A stretch of DNA of 24,372 bases from Nitrospirota bacterium (lineage in GTDB: Bacteria > Nitrospirota > Thermodesulfovibrionia > Thermodesulfovibrionales > JdFR-88), in assembly GCA_021789735.1 (NCBI GenBank), contig JAJYJB010000039.1, positions 1 through 24,372 of the forward strand, written 5' to 3'. Positions 14,588 through 20,557 of the stretch are shown piece after piece (positions within the stretch are counted from its first letter, which is position 1; each line of letters opens with the position of its first letter). The position numbers were made by a program, and so were the translations under genes. The notes beneath the pieces were generated by a model. It ran no database searches and had not been told where the DNA came from. It saw only the letters and a program-made list of their open reading frames with translations.

Positions 14588-15745
14588 TCATTTTGCCTTC
14601 GCCGCTTCCTTTATTATGTTTTGCGCTATCACGTTCCTTTGTATCTGGTTCGTGCCCTCGTATATCTGGAGTATCTTTGCGTCCCTCATCATCTTTTCAA
14701 CCGGGTACTCCCTCATGTATCCGGAGCCGCCCATTACCTGCACCGCGTTTGTGGTCACGCGCATGGCCACATCGGTGGCAAAGAGCTTGGCCATGGAGGA
14801 CACCTTCGTTACATCCTTGGCGCCGCTGTCCGCGTACCTTGCGGCCGCGTAGACAAGCGCCCTTGCCGCCTCTATCTCCGTGGCCATGTCCGCGATCATG
14901 TGCTGGATGGCCTGGAACCCTATTACGGGATGGCCGAACTGCACCCTCTGCCTTGCGAACTTCACCGCCTCATCGAGCGCCCCCTGCGCAACGCCGACTC
15001 CCTGCGCGCCGACCCCAACGCGGGAGCTGTCCAGCGTCTTCATGGCCACCAGAAAGCCCATGCCCTCCCTGGAGATCAGGTTCTCTTTTGGCACGCGGCA
15101 GTCCTCAAACACAAGCTCCCTCGTGGCCGAGGCCCGTATGCCCATCTTCTTTTCCTTCTTTCCGAAGCCGAAGCCGGGCGTGCCTTTCTCCACTATAAAG
15201 GCGGAGGCGCCCCTGGCGCCCTTCGACCTGTCGGTGATGGCGATGACGGTGTATATCTCGGCCTCGCCGCCGTTGGTTATCCACTGCTTTGTCCCGTTTA
15301 TGACGTAGTGGTCCCCTTCGGGTCTCGCGGTGGTCTGTATGCCGCCGGCATCGCTGCCCGCGTTGGCCTCAGTGAGGCCGAAGGCCACAAGCCTTTTGCC
15401 CGCCGCTATGTCCGGAAGGTATTTATTCTTCTGCTCATCGGTGCCAAAAAGCAGAATGGGATAGGTGCCAAGCGCGTTTGCCGCATACGTGGTGGACACG
15501 CCCACGCAGGCCTTCGAAAGCTCCTCGACCGCAAGGACCAGCTCGAAGCTGCCCTTGCCGAGCCCTCCGTACTCCTCCGGGATGAACAGGCCGAAAAGGT
15601 CCGAGCCCGCCATAACCTTCATTATCTCCCAAGGGAACTCCTCTTTTTCATCGAGCTCCGCCCTTACGGGAACTATCTTCTCCTGCGCTATCTGCGCGCA
15701 GAGCTCTTTTATCATCAACTGTTCTTCGGAAAGGAAATAATCCAT
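14588..15745 (-). CDS. Acyl-CoA dehydrogenase (short-chain/butyryl-CoA type)
   Basis: A 385-residue acyl-CoA dehydrogenase. Family signatures are AFGLTEANAGSDAGG (121-135), QWITNGG (154-160), DSSRVGVGAQGVGVAQGALD (239-258), RVQFGHPVIGFQAIQHMIADM and QVMGGSGYMREYPVEKMMRD. The catalytic base is E363 in LQIYEGTNQIQR, the position used by short- and medium-chain enzymes. FAD and CoA-ester substrate binding are expected; chain length is not determinable, though butyryl- or glutaryl-type substrates are common for this form in anaerobes. GGAGGAGC precedes the ATG on the minus strand. The gene is 94 bp upstream of etfB and probably first in the etfBA-fabD operon, giving a complete oxidoreductase/Etf module. 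Confidence 0.95.
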   Translation of the reverse strand: MDYFLSEEQLMIKELCAQIAQEKIVPVRAELDEKEEFPWEIMKVMAGSDLFGLFIPEEYGGLGKGSFELVLAVEELSKACVGVSTTYAANALGTYPILLFGTDEQKNKYLPDIAAGKRLVAFGLTEANAGSDAGGIQTTARPEGDHYVINGTKQWITNGGEAEIYTVIAITDRSKGARGASAFIVEKGTPGFGFGKKEKKMGIRASATRELVFEDCRVPKENLISREGMGFLVAMKTLDSSRVGVGAQGVGVAQGALDEAVKFARQRVQFGHPVIGFQAIQHMIADMATEIEAARALVYAAARYADSGAKDVTKVSSMAKLFATDVAMRVTTNAVQVMGGSGYMREYPVEKMMRDAKILQIYEGTNQIQRNVIAQNIIKEAAKAK

Positions 15746-15833
15746 CTTTTTTAAAGCTCCTCCCCCGTTTTATTTTTTATCCGGAACGGTCAACTTATTC
15801 TAAATCAAACAGTTTTCCTTATTCCAATCCGCT

Positions 15834-15863
15834 GGCTGTTTTTTTCCCAATAAAAAAACGGCC
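15834..15863 (-). terminator. Inverted repeat after ndk, possible terminator
   Basis: GGCTGTTTTTTT (15834-15845) and AAAAAAACGGCC (15852-15863) form a 12-bp stem with one G-T pair around a 6-base loop, starting 2 bases past the ndk stop on the minus strand. The stem is mostly A-T, unlike a standard terminator, but the position suits one. Confidence 0.4.
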
Positions 15864-15865
15864 CT

Positions 15866-16282
15866 TTAATGTATCTCTATTTCCGGGAAAAAGAAGGGTA
15901 TCTCGTAGCAGGCGGACTTCTCGCTGTCCGAGCCGTGCACCGCGTTACGCTCTATGTTCTCCGCGTATGCGGCCCTTATGGTGCCCGGGGCGGCATCCTT
16001 GGGGTTTGTCGCCCCCATTATCTGCCTTACCCTGGCGATGGCGTCCTCCCCTTCGACGACGAGCACCACGACCGGCCCTTCGGACATGAAAGTAGCCAGG
16101 TCGTTATAGAACGGCCTTTCCTTGTGCACTATGTAAAAGCGCTTCGCCTCCTCCATGGAAAGATGTATCATCTTGAGCGCCGCGACCCTGAGCCCCGCGT
16201 CCTCGAAATATTTAAGCACGCCGCCTATGGCGTTCTTTTTGACCGCATCCGGCTTGATTATGGAAAGCGTCCTCTGAACCAT
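15866..16282 (-). CDS. ndk: Nucleoside diphosphate kinase
   Basis: A 138-residue NDK that transfers the terminal phosphate between nucleoside di- and triphosphates through a phospho-His. The N-terminal [16 protein letters not shown] has the nucleotide-binding Lys (K10), and the active site is H116 in [23 protein letters not shown] and [18 protein letters not shown] are standard blocks. Length is normal for bacterial NDK. A GAGGAGG lies about 11 bases before the ATG. It is 52 bp downstream of mdh on the same strand, so the two may be co-transcribed. Confidence 0.97.
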   Translation of the reverse strand: MVQRTLSIIKPDAVKKNAIGGVLKYFEDAGLRVAALKMIHLSMEEAKRFYIVHKERPFYNDLATFMSEGPVVVLVVEGEDAIARVRQIMGATNPKDAAPGTIRAAYAENIERNAVHGSDSEKSACYEIPFFFPEIEIH

Positions 16283-16334
16283 TTTTCAGCTTATCCTCCT
16301 CAGGTTCTTATTTAAAAAGTTAAAATCTTCTGTT

Positions 16335-17267
16335 TTATGCAAGGCCAAGCATCCCGGCCAGCTTGCCTACCGCGCTGACGGAGCGGTCAAAGGCGGCCTT
16401 CTCATCCTGGGTAAGCGGCACCTCCAGTATCTTCTCCACTCCGCCTTTCCCGAGTATGACCGGCACCCCGGCATACACTCCTTTTGCGCCGTACTGCCCG
16501 TCCAGATAGGCGGCGCACGGCAGCAGCCTTTTTTCATCGAACAACACGGCATTCACCATCTCGCAGGCCGAGGCCGCGGGGGCATAATACGCGCTTCCAG
16601 TCTTAAGGAGCGAGACTATCTCCGCGCCGCCGCTTCTGGTCCTCTCGATGATCTGCTCTATCTTTGCGTCCGGAAGGAGGGAGCCGATGCCAACCCCTTT
16701 TACGGAGATCAGGCTCCTTACCGGCACCATCTGGTCCCCGTGCCCTCCGAGCACCATCGCCTCCACGTCCCTGGGAGAAACATCCAGCTGCCAGGCGATG
16801 AAAGAGCGCAGCCTGGCTGAATCCAGCACCCCGCCCATTCCAATCACCCGCTCCGCCGGAAATTTTGACGACTTCCAGGCGAGGTGGGCCATGGCGTCCA
16901 TGGGGTTCGTGACCATGATTATGACCGCCTTTGGCGAATGCTGCGCCGCTTCCGCGGTGACCACCCCTATAATGGAGGCGTTTGCATGCAGGAGGTCGTC
17001 CCTGGTCATGCCGGGCTTTCTGGCAAGCCCCGCGGTTATGACGATGACGTCCGAACCGGCGGTGTCCTCTATTACGTTGGTCCCCCTGATCGAAACGGAA
17101 GAGCCCCAAAGAGGGCAGGCCTCGCCCATGTCGAGCGCCTTGCCCTGCGGCACGCCCTGCGCAATGTCGTACAGCACAACATCGGCTACGCCGCCCATCA
17201 CCAGGTGCTGGGCAAGAGAGGCCCCGACGTTCCCAGCCCCTATCACGGAAACCTTTTTTCTTTTCAT
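16335..17267 (-). CDS. mdh: Malate dehydrogenase (LDH-like, NAD-dependent)
   Basis: A 310-residue member of the LDH-like malate dehydrogenases. The NAD fold starts with VIGAGNVGASLA (G10, G12, G15), and D34 in VLYDIAQG indicates NAD preference. The mobile loop AGLARKPGMTRDDL supplies R83 and R89, the malate/oxaloacetate signature. VTNPMDAMAHLAW, GMGGVLDSARLR (D149, R152) and GGHGDQMVP (catalytic H176) complete the site. It serves the TCA cycle in either direction. The leader on the minus strand is A/G-rich with only a weak Shine-Dalgarno (AAGGCAG). Followed by ndk. Confidence 0.97.
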   Translation of the reverse strand: MKRKKVSVIGAGNVGASLAQHLVMGGVADVVLYDIAQGVPQGKALDMGEACPLWGSSVSIRGTNVIEDTAGSDVIVITAGLARKPGMTRDDLLHANASIIGVVTAEAAQHSPKAVIIMVTNPMDAMAHLAWKSSKFPAERVIGMGGVLDSARLRSFIAWQLDVSPRDVEAMVLGGHGDQMVPVRSLISVKGVGIGSLLPDAKIEQIIERTRSGGAEIVSLLKTGSAYYAPAASACEMVNAVLFDEKRLLPCAAYLDGQYGAKGVYAGVPVILGKGGVEKILEVPLTQDEKAAFDRSVSAVGKLAGMLGLA

Positions 17268-17699
17268 TTGTCTGCCTTTTTCTTTTTCTTTTTTCCTGTT
17301 AGTTCAATAAGCCATTGGCTTATCCGATGAGCCGGAAAATGAAGGTTAATTATAAAGAACCCCGGCAGATAATCTCAAGCTGGAGCATGGGGGGTAAAAG
17401 CTCTTTTTGTCTTTTCCTGTTCAAATTAAAAATTCCAACCGCATGTTTTTAAATCATTTTTTAAACTCCGCTGTTCAAATGTCCCTGAACACGGCCCAAA
17501 AACCCTTTGAGCCCGGCGTTTTAAAACCCTGCCGGACCTATCATACTACGCCGGGCCACGGCACTGTCCATATAAACTGTTTAATGATTGGTTTCATGAG
17601 CTCATTTCGCAACCGCATGCGGCCTGGCGCCAGGGGAAAATGCGTTTGAAAACAAGCGCGTAACTTGCCCCAAAACCATGCAGCGAATATGATAGGAAA
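17268..17699. other. Gene-free region upstream of mdh
   Basis: This 432-bp divergent gap has AT-rich stretches near 17410-17470 that may hold promoters, but I cannot single one out. No RNA gene or protein frame with family features was recognised. Its right end contains a perfect 12-bp palindrome, CCTGGCGCCAGG (17623-17634), inside the left copy of a short repeat. Confidence 0.5.
17609..17642 (+). repeat. Imperfect direct repeat, left copy flanking membrane-protein gene
   Basis: The segment GCAACCGCATGC, a CCTGGCGCCAGG palindrome and GGAAAATG closely match 18335-18365 (GCAGCCGCATGC, CCGGCGCC, ATGTGAAAATG), with about 26 of 31 aligned bases equal and one 3-base gap. The two copies bracket the gene at 17700-18335. 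Confidence 0.5.
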
Positions 17700-18335
17700 A
17701 TGGCCTTCGACTGGAAAACAGCTTATGTTGCGCTGTGGGTTACAGCCTGCCTGCTTGCGGTTTATTTTTACCTGAAGGACCGGCGCGCATTCGCCTTTTC
17801 CCGTAAGGAGTATCTTCGCTTCATTTTTGTCCCGTGGAAAATCGTGACTTTTATGGTCGCGCTTGCGTGCATGGTGGCGATAGCGCCTTATTCCGGGGAC
17901 CCCACGTGGGACCACTGCGACGCTTTTTTCATGTCGGTACTGACGTTTGCCGGGGCCCCGTGGGCCGTGGGCGCCCTGTACAGGTCTTTTAAAAAGAAAA
18001 TCCCCTGGCGGCATACCTTTGTGGCCGTTTGTGTCTGGATGTTCTCTGTAAGCTGGTCCTACGATCTTTACATACTTCTCCGGGACGGGCGCTACCCGGC
18101 GGAATGGCTGGCCAATATATTTGCCTCCTCAACGCTTTATATTCCAGCAGGCCTCCTTTGGAACCTGACCTGGTCCAAGGGAAAGGGGGTCACCTTCTCG
18201 TTCATGGAAGAAGACTGGACCAACTCCCCCGGCCGGCAGAGTTTTTCAAAGATATTCTGGTATGCGATGTTTTTTATGGCTTTTGTGGCCGGCCTGACAC
18301 TGTATTTTCTGAAGGGGCCTGGAATCTTCATTTAG
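17700..18335 (+). CDS. Six-helix integral membrane protein of unknown function
   Basis: A 211-residue protein I do not recognise. Hydrophobic helices are predicted by eye at about 8-25, 44-62, 75-94, 104-126, 136-157 and 184-204. Polar features between them include GDPTWDHCD (66-74), the basic loop RSFKKKIPWRH and WSYDLYILLRDGRYPAEW, where the acidic and Trp residues look conserved-like. There is no signal peptide beyond the first helix. The ribosome-binding site is weak (GATAGGA close to the ATG). The gene stands alone, divergent from mdh, and lies between two copies of a ~31-34 bp repeat, which may mean it was inserted as a unit. Its stop codon abuts the right copy. Confidence 0.75.
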   Translation: MAFDWKTAYVALWVTACLLAVYFYLKDRRAFAFSRKEYLRFIFVPWKIVTFMVALACMVAIAPYSGDPTWDHCDAFFMSVLTFAGAPWAVGALYRSFKKKIPWRHTFVAVCVWMFSVSWSYDLYILLRDGRYPAEWLANIFASSTLYIPAGLLWNLTWSKGKGVTFSFMEEDWTNSPGRQSFSKIFWYAMFFMAFVAGLTLYFLKGPGIFI

Positions 18336-18365
18336 CAGCCGCATGCCCGGCGCCATGTGAAAATG
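18335..18365 (+). repeat. Imperfect direct repeat, right copy
   Basis: This is the partner of 17609-17642, beginning at the last base of the membrane-protein stop codon. It is followed within 20 bases by another TGAAAATGG, so the last part of the unit occurs twice. Confidence 0.45.
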
Positions 18366-18553
18366 GTCCCCTATGAAAATGGCGGATGACCCACGCTGGA
18401 GCTGCGATGTCTTTTATTTGGGGTGGGAACAATGTTATTATATGAAAGGAGTTTTCAGAAAGATGTTTGTGCCGCCAGCCACAAGGACTTTTAGCTTTGT
18501 GCTCTCGTTGATGGTCATCTGAATCTCTAGTTCTAGAATAAGGAGGGAAACAG
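18366..18553 (+). promoter_or_regulatory. Long leader/promoter region of the cold-shock gene
   Basis: The 188 bases before the cold-shock gene include a -10-like TATTATATG at about 18434 and a perfect small inverted repeat TCTAG-TT-CTAGA (18526-18537) right before AAGGAGGG. CACAA and TTGTG (near 18480-18501) can also pair. Cold-shock genes often have long structured leaders; the thermosensor role here is only inferred. Confidence 0.35.
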
Positions 18554-18754
18554 ATGGCTAAAGGAACAGTAAAGTGGTTCAACGAGTCAAAGGGCTTCGG
18601 CTTTATAACAGGCGAAGACGGCAATGACTACTTTGTGCATTACAGCTCCATCCAAGACAACGGATTCAAGTCCCTTGCCGAGGGTGAGTCAGTAAGCTTC
18701 GAAACTGAAAAAGGCCCCAAAGGCCCAAAAGCTGTTAACGTCACAAAGTCCTGA
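18554..18754 (+). CDS. csp: Cold-shock domain protein (CspA family)
   Basis: A 66-residue single cold-shock domain. RNA-binding motif RNP1 is KGFGFIT and RNP2 is YFVHYSSI, where the usual F before S is Y. The beginning [16 protein letters not shown] and the ending GPKAVNVTK are standard. AAGGAGGG lies 8 bases before the ATG and a strong terminator follows, so it is a single-gene unit. It binds single-stranded RNA/DNA and melts secondary structure; whether it is cold-induced cannot be told. Confidence 0.97.
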   Translation: MAKGTVKWFNESKGFGFITGEDGNDYFVHYSSIQDNGFKSLAEGESVSFETEKGPKGPKAVNVTKS

Positions 18755-18762
18755 TCACCATG

Positions 18763-18798
18763 GGATGGCCTTCTCTTCGAGTGGGCCATCCTTTCTTT
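18763..18798 (+). terminator. Rho-independent terminator of the cold-shock gene
   Basis: GGATGGCC (18763-18770) pairs perfectly with GGCCATCC (18784-18791) across a 13-base loop, followed by TTTCTTT. It is 9 bp past the stop codon. Confidence 0.85.
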
Positions 18799-18808
18799 AA
18801 AAAAAGTT

Positions 18809-19183
18809 ATGCAGCACAGATACGATCACAATAAGGCGCAGTTGAAGGAGAAGAGGCTGTCAGCTGGCCTGGTTGCTGACCGCTTTCCCGATCTTTCCTC
18901 TCTGATCATCCATATAAATCACTATGATACGCGGATGGTAGCGCCTCTGTTTATGGAACGCACCATTAACGTGTCACCCGAAAGCCATGCCTTTTTCGAA
19001 ATAGCTTGCCCAACCGGGGAGTGCAATGGTTCATTTAACCTGATGCCGGTCATTTCTGATTTAATAAAGAAACGGAAAAAAACGTCAAATGGGAAAATGC
19101 AATGCATTGGGGACAATACGTTTCCCGCTGGACACGCTTACATCACTTACAAAATCAGCATCAACTATAAAGACAGTATTTAA
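18809..19183 (+). CDS. Conserved uncharacterised protein with Cys motif, downstream of csp
   Basis: A 124-residue protein I can only place in an uncharacterised group known from Desulfobacterota-like genomes. The core is PLFMERTINVSPESHAFFEI, then CPTGECNGSFNLMPVI (C67, C72), a basic stretch KKRKKTSNGK, C99 and AYITYKISINY. C67, C72, C99 and H109 could form a small Zn site; this is inference. No good Shine-Dalgarno precedes the ATG at 18809, which falls just after the csp terminator; a TTG at 18842 is another possible start. It may be read through from csp or from an unseen promoter. Composition is more AT-rich than the genes to the left. Confidence 0.7.
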   Translation: MQHRYDHNKAQLKEKRLSAGLVADRFPDLSSLIIHINHYDTRMVAPLFMERTINVSPESHAFFEIACPTGECNGSFNLMPVISDLIKKRKKTSNGKMQCIGDNTFPAGHAYITYKISINYKDSI

Positions 19184-19281
19184 TGTAATAAATATGGCAT
19201 ATAAACGGCTGTTGCCATCAGCTTGTAAAAAAAAATAAAATATCCCAGTGGACAACATGGGTGGTTCTTTGGTTCCGGTGT

Positions 19282-19297
19282 TCAGGCAGAAGCCTGA
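19282..19297 (+). terminator. Small hairpin downstream of the Cys-motif gene
   Basis: TCAGGC, AGAA loop, GCCTGA, then TTTGAT. It is about 100 bp past the stop codon. The tetraloop hairpin is perfect but the T tract is short, so it is a weak terminator candidate. The rest of the 19184-19405 gap shows no gene. Confidence 0.35.
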
Positions 19298-19405
19298 TTT
19301 GATAATCCTACCCTCCAGTCTCGTCACTCGCCTGGCGCCTTTTTGTGATAACGCATGCAATGAAGATCATGAAATGGTGAAGCATGGGATATTCAGGCAG
19401 GGGAT

Positions 19406-20290
19406 ATGTGTAATATAAGGGGTATTTGTAATTTTCAAACATTCAGGATTCCGTCTTTCAAAGATTTTCAAGACCATCAGGCCGTTATGCAGGAGGAATA
19501 TAAAAAAAGAGGAGATTACGAGACCAGGTTAATTACAGGTGGGGAAACCCATTTTACTGTTGATGGTTTCTGTCATGTCTGCCAAACGAATGCACGGCTC
19601 GCAGTTGATTATTCTTACTCCCATTTATTAAATGGTATCCGGATGCCAAATTGGAGGGAACATCTGAAATGCCCTCTCTGCGGCCTCAATAATCGGATGC
19701 GCGCTTCCGTTCACATGATCGAACATCTTCTATCCCCTTCAAAAAATTGCAAGATTTATATATCAGAACAGACAACACCTTTATACAGGAGGCTTTCGAC
19801 CCTTTATCCCGCCCTCGCAGGAAGCGAATTCCTTGGAAACAAATGCGCGAGAGGGGGGAAATTGCACGGGATTCGGAATGAAAGTCTTACTTCGTTGTCT
19901 TTTCACGACGGAGAATTCGAGTTTGTTCTTTCGTTTGACTGTTTTGAGCACATTCCAGATTATAAAAAGGCTTTTAGCGAATGCGCACGTATTCTTCAGC
20001 CGGAAGGGGCCATGCTTTTTACCGTGCCCTTCGTTTCCGGATCTGAAAAAAATATAGTCCGGGCAAGGCTGAATGATGCAGGTGAAACAGAGCATCTATT
20101 ACCGCCTGAGTACCATGGCGATCCGGTGAATCCGGAAGGCTGTCTTGCCTATTATCATTTTGGATGGGAAATGCTCAATGACCTGAAAGAAGCCGGGTTT
20201 TCCCACTCTGAGGCCGTGCTATATTGGTCAGCCAAATATGGCTACCTGGGCGGCGAGCAGATTATGTTTATTGCAAAAAAAGCAGGTTAA
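19406..20290 (+). CDS. Class I SAM-dependent methyltransferase with Zn-knuckle N-terminus
   Basis: A 294-residue protein. Two CxxC pairs, C56/C59 (GFCHVC) and C89/C92 (KCPLCG), probably hold a Zn ion ahead of the catalytic part. The methyltransferase half shows post-motif II/III features: GEFEFVLSFDCFEHIPDYKKAF, then ECARILQPEGAMLFTVPFV, the Methyltransf_11 pattern. The glycine-rich motif I is weak here (around KIYISEQTTPLYRRL, then GSEFLGN). The same layout is found in proteins of surface-polysaccharide or glycan-modification clusters, but no such genes are adjacent. Start choice between 19406 and 19487 is open, with no clear Shine-Dalgarno at either. Base composition is distinctly more AT-rich than the left half of the window, suggesting acquisition. 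Confidence 0.82.
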   Translation: MCNIRGICNFQTFRIPSFKDFQDHQAVMQEEYKKRGDYETRLITGGETHFTVDGFCHVCQTNARLAVDYSYSHLLNGIRMPNWREHLKCPLCGLNNRMRASVHMIEHLLSPSKNCKIYISEQTTPLYRRLSTLYPALAGSEFLGNKCARGGKLHGIRNESLTSLSFHDGEFEFVLSFDCFEHIPDYKKAFSECARILQPEGAMLFTVPFVSGSEKNIVRARLNDAGETEHLLPPEYHGDPVNPEGCLAYYHFGWEMLNDLKEAGFSHSEAVLYWSAKYGYLGGEQIMFIAKKAG

Positions 20291-20557
20291 CCGTTCCGGC
20301 GCGATTGATGATAAGACTGACATTATAATCGTCAGCTCCATTTGTTTTGGCCTGTTTTTTCAGCGCCTGATTTATGGCCTGGACGGCCCGAGATCAGGTC
20401 CTGACCGCCCCCTTCAACTCCTGATGGTACAAAGAGGACTTAGAAGCTAAAATTCCATTTAAAACCTAGCCCCGTGATTGTTCTTCAGAAAAATGCAATG
20501 TACCACCAGAACTAAATTAACAGACGCTGACAAAAAATGGAAAATACGGAGCCATTG
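20291..20557. other. Gene-free convergent gap
   Basis: This 267-bp gap lies between convergent genes. It contains a small palindrome TCAGGTCCTGA (20394-20404) and CTGAC/GTCAG (about 20316-20334) arms that could act as weak terminators. No RNA or protein gene was recognised. Confidence 0.4.

Noticed and set aside
14621..15754. 377-codon open frame on the plus strand
   Set aside because: It is antisense to the acyl-CoA dehydrogenase and reads as His/Gly/Leu-rich noise.
17407..17649. 80-codon frame upstream of the membrane-protein gene
   Set aside because: No ribosome-binding site, odd composition and overlap with a palindromic repeat.
17268..17699. Possible RNA gene or riboswitch in the mdh upstream gap
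   Set aside because: No tRNA cloverleaf, known riboswitch core or strong extended hairpin could be drawn by eye.
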